Origin: Echinarachnius parma
Taxonomy: Eukaryota; Echinodermata; Echinoidea; Clypeasteroida; Echinarachniidae
DNA: 64,000 nucleotides
Reading direction: 5' to 3'
NCBI GenBank assembly: GCA_037951105.1
Contig: JBAMJV010008033.1
Span: forward strand, 34,853-98,852
Below the pieces are notes generated by a model, which saw only the letters and a program-made list of their open reading frames with translations, made no database searches and was not told the origin of the DNA. Position 1 is the stretch's first letter; every line of letters begins with the position of its first letter. Positions 1-13,399 of this stretch are shown one piece after another. The translations under genes were made by a program, and so were the position numbers.

Positions 1-2590
1 CATATTGACATTTTGTTAAAATACATTTTGTTTTGAACATAGAATATACTAGTTTAGAAAGATTCAGAACAATAATCTATCTATTTAATAATTATTTAAA
101 CAAAACATCACATGCACAACTTTTATTAAAAAATGGTTCAAACCAAAGGGTTTTTAGAGAGCGCCCTAGTGTGTTATAACGGCTCTTTTTAAATGATAAC
201 AGGCTTTTTTTTACTTAGTCGTTGCTATTTGTTTTATACCTTGCGATCATGGTAGAGTTATAACTATTAGTTTGTAATGTTATGGTGCAGGTTTTGGTTA
301 CTAAAATTCAATTTGACCAACATTTTACTATCCCTTTTATAAATAGAAACAACATGCATTGAAATGGATTTACTAAAAGAGGCCTCAAATACATGTGTGT
401 GAATTACTTCTGTGCAAACATAATTTGTATTTGCGGCTTTCTATAGAATTGCCCTCAACCCTGATCCCCGATTCTTTCACAATGAAGTTAACAAATACCA
501 CCACGAAATATTAATCATGTTAATATTGTGCCTTTTATACTTTGGCAATCTTGCATGAAACCAGCCCAGGATTCCATCTCAATGGATGTTTATTAGAGTC
601 GAAAACATGAGAACAAAAATAATATAACTCTTCTTTTACCAGATATACACTTTTTGTACACATTTTCAGTTGAGAAAGAGAAGGGCGCAACGTAAAGTTT
701 TGTACTTTGGAGATAATCAACTTTGTCAAATTCAACCAATTTCACACTGACTTTTCTTGTACTTTGGTGTTTGGCTTGTGGTAACAGAACAATTACATTG
801 GTTTTGATTTTCTTAATGTCTCCCTAGTTATGGAGATATTTAAGATTGAATTGAAAACCGTTAAAGGGACTTAGTAACATTGTCCAAATCCTCAAAATCC
901 AATTGGAATTCTAGCGGTTCTCTCATACCTTGTTGTATTCGTATTAACAATAAAACAATGGACATGTTTCGGTTGTTCAAATTTCCCTTTCGTTAAAAAG
1001 ATATTTACGATTGAAGTGTTCAGATGTTAAATTATCCACTGGACCGCAAAAACCGTGTACAAAGTGAGTGCAATGAGTTAGTGAATATCACTTTGCATTT
1101 TTGCTCATTACTCGGCCACATAACATCCATTTAACTTGAAATTCTCACACAACACCCAGTGGACATATCAGATGACTATCAATATACATTGTATCAACCA
1201 CTCATCACTTTTTGCACATGTCAACAAAGTTACTAGATCCCTTTAAGGTACTGTATGCTTTTCGATCGTAGTACAAAGTAACCGAATTTGGTTACCTCAG
1301 GCGAACAATCGGGGATAAAATCTTACCTCAATTTTGACTTGTTTCACTAGGTAAATATTGTTCTTTTTCTATGAAAATATCACACATCATTCAGAGAATC
1401 TTACAATGAAGTTTAAAGTCTCAAATATCACTTTTGGACAATCTCATTAAGTTTATTGATCACGTTAAAGTTCAGGAACCTTGTTCAAACAAAAATTGTC
1501 TCCCTTTAATGTACACCCCAAACTAGAAATAACTATTATCTGGCAATTTGTCATCACATATAGAAGGTTTTTGACCTACAAGATAGTATGCAAATCTCAA
1601 TTTAGCTAAAAGTCAACTTAATGCCCTTCTCACTCTCACCGGACGACATGCAGTTTATAGATATCGTGAGACTTATTGAAAATAGAACAATTGTGCGCAA
1701 AAAAACAGCAGTGGAGAGTTAAAAAGAAAGAGAAAGAGGTGCAGAGAAAAACGGGTAGTGTTGAAAAAAGTAATTTAGTCATTTCAATGCCCCTCTCCGC
1801 ACAACCAGTCAACTGGGGAGCAATTTCCCCACCTACAATAGAGTGCACCGGTCCGTGGACATGGCGCTGTACTAGCTGCGTCAAGAATAGGTGTGGCGGA
1901 TTCTTCCATTCTGCAAACATGTGAAAAGGTTTAATGACGATTTGTGGGCGAGCAAAACAAATGCAAATGTAACCGAACATTACAATACAGAGGCTGATCT
2001 TGTTTGGTTCAGACAAAATGTATATATGAATACTTTATAATGAGGATTTAGATGAGTTGTATTCAGAATGGCCGCTATGTGTATTGTTTTTTACATATTG
2101 ACATTTGTTAAAATACATTTTGTTTTGAACATTGAATATACTAGAAAGATTCAGAACAATAACGCAAATATTCAACAAAATTGTATTATTCCAATTCTTA
2201 ACGGCGGCCATTTTGAAAAGAATGGCCTCCATATTGATTGATTTGGACTAAATTATATTCTTGTATTATGGTCTAATGTTGTTAGCACTTGAATAGACTT
2301 GTTTAGGAAGAATAGGATGAATAATGATGCATATATTAACATAACCCTCTATCACTTCAATACTCAATGGCGGCCATTTTGAAAAATGGAGGCTACGGCT
2401 CTCCTGGGCAAAATTCCCGAGGGCTCAATACCCAAATTTGCTTAAAATACATTACTCTACACATGTGCCAAATTTCAGCTAATATAGGGGGCTATGCCGC
2501 TGGACTACAACCCACTGCACTCGGCAAGATAATGCCAAACTTTGCTCAAACTTCCAACACAAAGTATATAGTCTATCAGGTTATGAAAAG
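1..2590. other. Upstream non-coding, repeat-rich
   Basis: No gene is visible. The stretch holds a degraded TTAAAGGGG-type element (about 95-341, reverse orientation), one full TTAAAGGGAC MITE (861-1246) and a partial copy of a second family (about 1255-1500). A direct duplication of about 70 bp links 1-70 with 2094-2164. Short motifs reading ATGGCGGCCATTTTG occur at about 2205 and 2367. The open frames here are short, overlap these repeats and show no protein similarity that I recognise. Confidence 0.6.
861..1246 (+). mobile_element. TTAA-flanked MITE, family A, full copy
   Basis: This 386-bp non-coding element starts TTAAAGGGACTTAGTAAC and ends GTTACTAGATCCCTTTAA, so it has terminal inverted repeats of about 18 bp and sits on TTAA. 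Near-identical copies lie at 10833-11218 (inverted, also 386 bp), 47327-47697, 49659-50028 and 55044-55410. More decayed copies lie near 42450-42810 and 30406-30680. The TTAA target and the AGGG ends recall piggyBac-type transposons, but no transposase is present. Confidence 0.85.
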
Positions 2591-4068
2591 CAGCATTTTT
2601 TGTTTGCTATAATCTTGGCAATGGTTTTTAATGTGTTCTAAATACATCAATGAAAAGGAAAAATGATGTTTCCATTTTTTTTTTTTGGTCCCAGGGTGCA
2701 TTTTGGCGATTTTAAAGATAATAAGCTAATTTGCATATTTCTGAACTAAGATCAGGGGTCATTTTCCATCTAGGAATAGTACAGTAGTAATCAAAACAAT
2801 CATGACAGGGTAATATGGGGCAAGGAATCCATTTCCAGTGCTCATTTTCATGTGTCGTATGGGCAACGTTCTAAAATCCAAGATGGCTTCCCGTAATTTG
2901 CATATTTATGAATATTATTGATTTACAGTAGCTACATCCTCTAAAAAGTATTAAATTAGATTAAATTAGGCTCTTAATGTATATTAAAGATACTTCAGCT
3001 TGGTTGCCACCATGGCAACCTCTGACAATGCCTATAATTAGCTTAATATGATTATTGACCTAATTTGCATATTCCCAGAAATCATGTAAATTTGTGTGTT
3101 TTGTGAACCCAGAAAGTGAAATCAACGAGAAATACCACTTTTCCATGGTTTTAGGGGGCAACGAATCCATTTATGATACTTATTTCGACGTATCACCTCG
3201 GCAACCCACACAAATCCAAGATGGCGGCCTTTGTCATTTTAAAGTAAATAATGCTATTTGCTACTTTAATGGCATTTAATTTATAAAATTATGATTTGTT
3301 TACTGTAAGCAAACAACTACATTGTGATTCAAGTATTCTGGTTGCTTATTCCAATAATTAAAAGTCAAACATTATAATATTAATCTAATATAACCGAAAT
3401 AATATAATCGTGTGTCATAACATGTGTTATTTGGGGAGCAGCCATCTGGATTTGAGATGGTTGCCATGGTGATACAGGTAAATAAGTATCAAAAATGGAT
3501 CTGTTGCCCCCCTAAACCTTGGAAAAGTGGTATTACTTGTCTTTTTTTACTTGCCGGGTTCCCAATATAGTGGATTTGGGGGAATATGCAATTTAGGTAA
3601 AATACATAATTATGCAAATAATATGCAATGCTAGAGGTTGCCACGATGGCAACTCATCTTTGATATCTTAAATACATACTTGGAACATAACTGACAAATA
3701 ATAATCCGGAATTATTGCTTATTAGGGGCTGTAGCCACTGAAAATCAATAATATTCATAAATATGCAAATTGGGGGCAGCCATCGTGGATTTCAGAATGT
3801 TTCCCATACAGCACTTACAAACGAGCACTGGAAATGGAATCATTGCCCCAAAATACCCTAGAATACTAGTTTTTATCAATATTGTACTATTCCTAGATAG
3901 AAAATGACCCCTGACCTTATTTCACCAATATGCAAATTAGCTAATTATCTTTAAAATCGCCAAAATGCACCCTGGGACCAAAAATAAAAAATGGAAACAT
4001 CACTTTTTCTCATCAGTAATGTATTTAGACCAAATAAAAAACTGTTTCCAAGATTATAGCAAAAAATT
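2591..4068. mobile_element. Foldback (long inverted repeat) element 1
   Basis: The left arm from about 2591 is the reverse complement of the right arm ending at about 4068. The pairing includes TATAATCTTGG with CCAAGATTATA, and the sequence around GCTAATTTGCATAT with its complement. The arms are built from smaller modules and contain the inverted repeat GTTGCC-N5-GGCAAC at 3003-3019 and 3637-3653, plus several AAGATGGC or GCCATCTTGG motifs. No coding sequence is evident. A related element lies at 39006-40563. It ends just over 100 bp upstream of the septin start codon. Confidence 0.8.
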
Positions 4069-4191
4069 TCACAACATTTATGTGTACTACATTAGGGGAT
4101 ATACTAATACTAGGGGGGAAAAATAAAAGGCGTGGCATCTTTTGTGTGAGGGCGCCCCTCATTTGTGTACAAATTTTGCCATTGAATCAAG

Positions 4192-7100
4192 ATGGCGTCC
4201 GGTAAGCATAAATATTTTATTGTGATATCTTTCTTTTCGATGCGTTTGGCTTACTTGTAAAGCTCGTTTTGTCATACATGTTTATTTTCTGACATGCTAA
4301 CTATTTTCCGTTTCTATTTTGTGCATTTTCTTTTTATTTCAGACCCAAGATCAACGGTAAGTTCCCATTTGTTTGTCGATCTTCATAGTTCAACCGCGTT
4401 CTTGCAGCCCCTCCTTTCCAGCGATGTGTGCAGTTGTCCGTACGTAACTCTAGCCGGGCGCAATGGGGTGGAGGTTGGCTGTCAATTCGCTCCGATTCCG
4501 ATATCAGCTCCGTGCCGCAGCTGAGATGCTGAATTGACGTTTTTACAGAAGTGGCTGGCAGGTTTCTAAATATTATTGAGAACAAATGTTGGAAAGATAA
4601 ATATGTTTGTTTCTTAATCATGTTAATGGTGAATTGGTGATGAACGAATTCTAGCAAGCTAATTTACATTTTTGATAACTGGCAAATTCCTAACCTAACC
4701 AGGCGCCGTCCGTAGGACGGCGCCTGGCATTCTGAGCTGTGCATACCGTGATGGAAACACTTTATAGGCTTTAACGGCAAACACACTTGTACAAAACCAT
4801 AAAATATCATACTTTAAATAACATATCTCGGTTCATACTTACGAATTATGTTATGCACGGACATCAATGCTCCAACTGGTAAAACGTCTGATGCTCCATT
4901 CGTTTGATTTATCCTGAAATTTACTATAAAACTGGCAAGATTACAGAAGTGACGAAAATGGTATCCGAATTTGTTCGCTGCATGCAATATCAGGTGATCG
5001 AAAACTTGTCGGCAATGCGCGAGGTCGCAGGTCAAACTTTGGCGTACGAGCCTGGATGTGCGCGCGTTCTGTACAGCGATTGATCTATATATTTCTGCGT
5101 GCGCGATACACTCCTATCGATCCTGTACACGGTACCATGTGACATGTCAGTCCCTGGCTTATTGTCAACCGATCGCCACTTACGCGCGGATCACCTCCTA
5201 TCCCGCGCATGCGCTATGCATTGCCGACGAGTTTTCGGTCACCTGACATTGCATGCAGCGAACAAAGACGAAGGAAATAACAGTCATCATCATCATCATC
5301 ATCAATTTGAGGTAAGTTATCATTCTTTTGCAACAAATTAAATATCAAGCAAGGTAGGTTGAATGTTTAATTAATGTCTAGAACTAAAAAAAAAATAATA
5401 ATAATAGATGGAAAGTTCTTGAAACCACCCGTCGGCAAATTTCCTACAAAATTTTTAACGTTTCGTCTTCACAGCGCCGTCCTACGGCCGGCGCTGATCA
5501 CAGTTAGCAAATTCCTTGAGTTGAGCCTGAGGCGCGAGGCTCGACCAGTCGACCACATCTACAAAGTATATGGTCCACTTAGGTGGACCATTTACACGCA
5601 ATATATGGTAATACACGGGAGATTACCATACTGCCTATTCATACACTGTACCGTTCATCAGTTGAACGTTGTGTGTTACTGTTAGGATGCATCGGTAATG
5701 AAAACAGACGGGAAATAATAGTTTTTTTTCTACATTTTGCAATCTTCAAAACAACAAAGTCGGTAATTATTATCAAAGTGTATGACTTAGGGATCACATA
5801 AACAAAAGTTTTTTTGCATTTGCTGGTAAATTTAGGGAGAAATCGACCGACAAAAATTGTTTATGTTTTGGATAGTGCAGCAGGCGGAAGAGGTTGATCT
5901 CCACACAATGCTACTGTAATGTACCTATGTGTGCAGTCGACTAGGTTTCATGCTCAATTCTAATTCCGTAACAGTAATAGTAAGGCAATGCTACATCTAT
6001 AAAACATCTACCTGCAGGGTAAATAGTCCTGGTAGAATCCTATAATGTGCTATGCTAAACTTTAGACAAGCTAAGAAGTCAAAATAAATAATTATTCCTC
6101 GAGTAAGTATTATTAAGCTAAGTCACAAGTCATTCAAGTGATCATTGATTGATTGACCTCATTGACATTGACATTGTCATTAACCTTTTCTTAATGACAT
6201 GGTCCCATGGACAATGTTAATCTGTTTTTGTTTTTTTATGTTGAAGTACGTAAGTGAGACCGAATGACTTGAAAAGTGAATAACTTATTAATGTTATGAA
6301 TGTTTTATGAGTTTGTAAATAAATAAGAAAAAAAGATTCCTGTTGAATAAAAAATAGTCGAAAAGATTCAGCCCAAAATCTTTTTATTCAACATGTTGAC
6401 TTTGTTTTGTAACTATTTTGTACATGGAAGATTTCATCAACTCGAGATGATACACTATTGAGGAAAAAGTGGAAGTCCTGAAACTGAAAGGTTTTCAAGT
6501 CTATTTATTGTTTACTGCGGGAGTAAAAGTGACATTGTCACTTTGTTAATGGCATACAAAATACAACTCGAGCATTTAACATATGCGATGGTTATCAATA
6601 TTTTTATTTTTATTATCATTTTCATTTTTTGTTATTAAATATGATTATTCTTGCTCTTCAAATACAATACAGTTCAGCAACCCAGAGACACCCGAGTATG
6701 TTGGCTTTGCCAATTTGCCAAACCAAGTCCACAGGAAGTCTGTGAAAAAGGGCTTTGAATTCACACTCATGGTAGTCGGTAAGTTTGATATGATTTCATT
6801 TATTTTGATGCTGCACAAAATAATGCAGTGTAACATATAATTTCTTAATTTATTAATCAATGTTTTTAACAGTAGGTAGCACATTTTAATCTCCTTGATT
6901 GATACTATAGACATTTATAATTAAAAATATACCATAGAAATTATGAGATAAATATTTGTTACATTCAAGTTAAAGTTTCTTAGGCATGCATGTACATGTT
7001 GGAATCCTTTCCTGTATAGGAGACTGGATCCCATGAAATCCTTCTGTGAACATACCCAAATTTTACTAATTTTTTTACGGCGGCAAAAAAGGATGGGAGC

Positions 7101-10100
7101 TGCCATGTTCGTGTAACTACCCAACATGCTTTGCAAATTATGACGTCTGTGTGGACTGTCCGAACCCAAAAAATCTTTTCACTGATTTGCAGACTCATGA
7201 AAGCGTCCCCAAGTATTCAAACAATGGTTTGGTGCGGTGAAAACTAGTTAAGTGCGGGAATGCATCATTGATCGATCACAGTGGTATCCGCACTGACGTA
7301 ACAATGGCGGCCTCCTGTGTTGGCGTGAACAGTGGTGTACTCGATTGTGTTTGTACACATATTTCTTCCAAAGCATATTACGATGTATAAAGTAGGATAA
7401 ACTCTTATTCTAGAGTTGCATTGGCCTTTAACTGCATATGCCGCAGTACCGTATTTGTCGGTGTATTAACCGCTCCGGTGTATTAACCGCACCCCCTAAA
7501 AAAAAAAAAAAAAAAAAAAAGTGAGGTTAAAAAAGTGAGGTTAATACGGTTGTGTATTAACCGCACACCCTTTTTTTTTTTTTTTTTTTTGAAAAAAGGT
7601 GCGGTTAATACACCAGCAAATACGGTAAAGACTTCAGGGTCAGACACGCTCACCAATGAGCTCATTCTCATGTTTATTTCCTCTCTCTCTTATCCATGTA
7701 GGTGAATCGGGACTTGGCAAGTCGACTCTCATCAACAGCTTGTTCCTCACAGATCTGTACCCAGAAAGACACATTCCAAATGCTGCAGGTTCGATTCTGA
7801 TTTTTTTTGTTTAAAACACATAATTGTTACTCGACTGTATTTTCTTAAGGGCTACTCGGGGGAAAACATAGGGCTTTTCTCAAATTGTTCTTGGACAATT
7901 TAAAGCAGAAATTTTTGTTTCCAAAAGTCAAATGCAACACTGCTCATGAATTGTTCAGTGTGTTCAATTTTTCAAACTGCAGACATCTTTTTTTTCATGA
8001 TCATAATCAATATTTATATGACTTCTCCTGCTCTATTAATCCACAGAGAAGATAGACCAGACAGTGAGCATCAATTGTAGATATTGAGGAGAGGGGACAA
8101 TTTAAAGCAGAAATGTTCATAGTCGACGTTGCTCATTAATTGTTTAATGTTTTATACTGCAAATATCTTTGACCTCGAGTTTATTAATGATCCTAACGGT
8201 TACTTATGACTTCTCGTGGGGGGTTTTTCACAAAGATCCTAAGTTGAACCTATCTCTAAGTAGGACTATGGTAAGCCATTTGTAGCCTTGGAATAAAATA
8301 TATTCAAAAGCAAAATTGCAAGTATTTTAGACTTTTCATAAATGTTACATCAAGAACATAAACTCTCCTTGATATATAAATATTAATGATTTGTATCAAC
8401 ATTTGTATGCCTTTTAAAAGAACTTTTACAAACTATTTCAAAGAAACTAATGGCTTTCCATACTTTTCAAGTCCAACTTAGAGTTAAGTTCAACTTAGAA
8501 TCTTTGTGAAACACCCCCCCCCCCCCCCGATCTATTAATAATCCACAGAGAAGATAGACAAGACGGTGAGCATCGATGCGTCGACTGTAGAGATCGAGGA
8601 GAGGGGAGTCAAACTGCGGCTGACCGTGGTGGACACCCCGGGATATGGCGATGCGATGAATAACAATGATTGGTGAGTAAATTGCCTGGGAGGTCACAGG
8701 TGTTGCATAAAGAGTTGCGATAAATCACAAGTCAGAAATATGCGCATAATATGAACCATATTGCCTGGGAGGTGTTGCATAAAGGGTTGCGATTAATCGC
8801 AAAGTTGCGATAAATCACAAGTCAGAAATATGCGCATATGAATCATATTGCCTGGAGGTGTTGCATAAAGAGTTGCGATTAATCGCTAAGTCAGAAAATA
8901 TGCAACATATGAACTAATCAGATTTGCGCAACTCTTTATGCAACACCCCCCCCCCCCCCCCCCCATGTCACCACTAGATAATAATTTGATAGGTTTCTGT
9001 TGAGCACGTATTACACATGAACAGGAGTACCTACAGTGCAGAATATGACAATGTTTGGTGTCACAATCACTTCGATGTAACACTCTGTTTGGAAGGGATC
9101 AAAGAATTTATCTGTTACACCGTTAGAGTCCATCTGAAAAGCACGGGCATGGATCCCAGGGGGGATGATGGGGATAAATATGTTGAATGGCTTCCTCTCT
9201 AATTGGTTCTACACACTGAAGTCTGTGATGACCTGTATGAGCGATTGAGCGTTATCTCAAAAATGTTGTCCAGCTTTAATATTGCCTTGTAGTTTTCAGC
9301 TTCTCATTCAATTCTTTAGTTTCAGCACACAACCAAAGCCAGGGAATAATTGTCCTGGTATCGCATCGCATCGCAGTTTGCTATGCATTTTTTGCATGAC
9401 TGCTATACAAAATATCTTTTGTGTAGCAGTTTTCTTCCATAGAAGTGTACAGAATTTCATTTGAAATATTTATCCATCGGCTGAAATTGCTAATCAAATT
9501 TGAGGAGGAAAATTATTCCCTGAAAGAACATACATTAAATTGATTATTCTCTGATTGTTACTACACACTTGTAGAAGAGGGAGACGAGAAATTATGCAAT
9601 ATAATTGTGTGGGTTTGAACTGTACTTGATGACCATGGGTGATAATAGAGCCAGAAGTGGCACATCGTGGCCCCATTGCAACTGTAAAGTTGCAATCAAT
9701 TGTGCAAATCTGATTGGTTCAATTCTGGCTTACAATTGACTGCAACTTTACAATCAATCGCAACTCTTTCTGCAATGGGGCCAATTACAGACATGACTTT
9801 GCTCCAAGAGTGGCCATTAGTAATATTATTCATTATGTATGTTTGTAATTTTGCAGCTTCGACCCCATACTGAAGTACATCGATGACCAGTATGACCGTT
9901 ACCTGAACGATGAGAGTGGGCTGAACAGAAGAAACATCGTTGACAACAGAGTACACTGCTGTTTCTACTTCATCTCACCCACTGGCCACGGGTAAGACAG
10001 AGATACGCAAACGCTGATTCGTTTTAGAACGTATAATAGTGATAATCATCAATCATAACCCGAAAAAGACAGGGCTTTTTCAGACCTTCCCAGAATGGGG

Positions 10101-11882
10101 ATGGGGGAGAGAGAGCACAAACAGCCACATGGAGATAATAATGTGCTCAGAACTTGAAATTGCACATTATGATAATTTAAACTTTGAATCAAATGAGACA
10201 AAAATGGTTCCCCAGGCAAGCAAAAGGCATTAAAGATTAGTTAATTTTCATACCTTTCATAGAATAAATCTTCGCAGATTCCTATTTTCAGTTTGACGGT
10301 AATTCTTGAATAAGATGCTGATATGAATTTCTTTGATTATTTTCTTATGTTCCCTCCTCTAACATTGAAACGTCGTCTATTTATTGATTCAGCCTGAAGC
10401 CTCTGGATATCGATTTCATCAAGGCGCTGCACAACAAGGTGAACATCGTCCCTGTCATTGCCAAGTCAGACACACTCACCAAGAGGGAACTCATCAAGCT
10501 CAAGCAAAAGGTAATCTTCTTCTCCATTTAACTAAACAATAATTTGCCTAACTTTTACCACTTGCGTGTTTAGTTTGTGAAAAATGTGAAATTCTTCATG
10601 TAAAATGTAAAATTCAGCTGCAAATGAAGAGTTTAATGACGCTAAAGCGTAACATGGCAAACATTGTCATTGCCAAGTCAGACACACTCACCAAGAGGAA
10701 ACTCGTCAAGCTCAAGCAAAAGGTAATCTTCTCCATAACTAAACAATAATTTACCTAACTTTTACCACTTGCATGTTTAGTTTGTATAAAATTCAGAACT
10801 CAACTGCACTTAATTTGGTATTGAAGAGTCTATTAAAGGGATCTAGTAACTTTGTTGATATGTGCAAAAAGTCATAAATGGTTGGTACAATGTATTTTGT
10901 TGTTATCTGATATGTCCACATGGTATTGTGTGAAAATTTCAAGTCAAATGGACGTTATATGGCCAAGTAATGAGCAAAAATGCAAAGGGATATTCACAAA
11001 CTCATTGCACTCACTTTGTACACGGTTTTCGCGATCCGTTGGATTATTTAACATCTGAACACTTCAATCGTAAATATCTTTTTAACGAAAGTGAAATTTG
11101 AAAAACCGAAACCTGTCCCATGATTTTATTGTTAATACGAATACAACAAGGTATGAGGGAACCGCTAGAATTCCAATTGAATTTTGAGGATTTGGACAAT
11201 GTTACTAAGTCCCTTTAAGGTGATGCATAACATATTAAACATCGTCGATTGCCATTGCCAAGTCGGGCACACTCAGGAAGAGGGAACTCATTGTCAAACT
11301 TAATTAAGCAAAAGGTAAATAACTCTGTAACAAAGCTAGTTTAACCTTCTCATTCTGAAGGCAATCAGCTAACATGTAAAGAGTATGTGACAGGTACAGA
11401 TTACTACAGAACTACTTGTAGAATGAGTTTCACGAGCTATTTCCTGCATAACAAGGTGAACATTGTCCCTGTCCTAGCCAAATCAGACACACTTACCAAG
11501 AGGGAACTGATTAAGCTCAAACAAAAGGTAATTTTTCTTCTACATAACTAAACAATAATTTGCCTAACTTTTACCACTCGCTTACATGTTCAGTTGTCAA
11601 GCTCAAGCAAAACATACTGTGTGTCTGGTAATGGTTCAGTCAAACCTGTCTATATTGCAGCCAACCAGTCCATAGCAACCAAAAAAATACTTTTTTTTTC
11701 ACGAGGGCGATTTTGAAAATTTTGAGGGAGAAAAACGCCCTCGTGAAATTATTCACGAGGGCTATTTTGGGGCTCACGGGGGCTCTTTTTTTTTTACATC
11801 GTTTTCACTGCTCAAGGGTCTAATAAATGATTATCATGATGTGATCTATCCGATTATGCCATGTTTGGTACGTTTCTTTTAC

Positions 11883-11927
<45 letters not shown>

Positions 11928-13360
11928 CCGCCCCCGTGCCGTGGCTCACGGGGGCGATTCCAAAGGTATCGGGGGCGAATCGCCCTTTGCCCCCGTGTAT
12001 TTTTTTGGTTGGTCCATAGAGGTCACCTGTGTGTAGCAGCCACTTTTCTTGTTTCCCCCTAAGTGGTCACTATACCCAGGTTTGACTGGAATGTATTTTA
12101 TATGTGCTTGTGTGTGCACATTTCTGTGTCATCATGTGTATTAACATGTGCTCTCACTGAAAGCCAGCTTTAATGTTAAATGACCAAAAAGACAACTACA
12201 GAGATATCTAGGTGTATAGGTTTACAACTAATTATAGCCAAGGGTTAAATTGCGACTAAGCTAGCTCAGTCATTCCGCAATACTCCTCAACAAGGATATA
12301 TCCATTCATGGCAAACTGGCTTGATTTACGAGCACATGAAACCAAGACTACCTATACCGTTTATATTCTGTGATGTTGATTTGATTATCATTAGATGTGA
12401 TTAATGGCAAGTCCTGCTACTCTACAGTATTTGATTGCATGTATACATTTGTCTACGATGTGTAGTCTTGTTTTACATAATTTATTGCTAGTAGGAACAG
12501 ATTAAGTAAGGTTCATAAGGTGAGGCTTCATTTAGTAGGTAGTATGAAATTGGAAAAAATATATAATATAATATTTAAGGAAATTGTATTGATAGTGGGT
12601 GGTTAGTTTATTTTCTGTTTGTAGCACAGTCTGATAACCTGTACTTGTATGTCAGATAACAAATTTACAGTATTATATATGACAGGGCTCCACATCTACT
12701 TTTTTTTGTCAGTGGCCCGGTTGGGCCAGTTCAATAATTTGTTCCCCTTTTCTGGTGGCCCGAAAGAAAATTTACTGGCCCCAAAATTTTATTTCATGAA
12801 TAAACTCTTTACTTTTCAAAATATCACTCTTTCCCGATCAAGCCTGTGATTATAGATGAAGAATGTCATGGAAGAATGCAAGATTTTTCTAATTTAGTCA
12901 ATGTCGGGTTGAAAATCTACTTGCCTGATCGGGCCACTAAAATATGACTTTTGTACAATTTTTGCTGGCCCGAAGTGCAATTTCACTGGCCCTGGGCAAG
13001 CGGGGCCAGTGCGAGTGTTGAGCCCTGCATATGACAAAATACTGTTATTGGAGGTGCTGTATGATAACTGGATGGGCTGGGTTTAAATCATGGGGTCCTT
13101 CGGAAATGCATTTAATTTATGTTGCTGCTGCTTGGCTGGTAATAATAATAAACCTGTAGCACTCTTGTATAGCAGCTCGGTCTAATAGGCTCCCCAGGGA
13201 ATTGAGATGGTATTGAAGGTAACTGTTTATGGTAGTACATGTAACCGATGTCATTATCAATGTGCGTATTGGTAGTGCACCTAGATAAGACACCAGCGCT
13301 GTATTACAATAAAAATGCTTTATTGTTATTATTAGTTGTGTTGTTATTATTATTATAATA

Positions 13361-13399
<39 letters not shown>

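Noticed and set aside
7628-7672. Possible further copy of the septin G4 exon (GGTCAGACACGCTCACCAAT)
   Set aside because: About 25 bp match with mismatches, nearly 3 kb from the source and at the edge of a MITE; too short to be sure.
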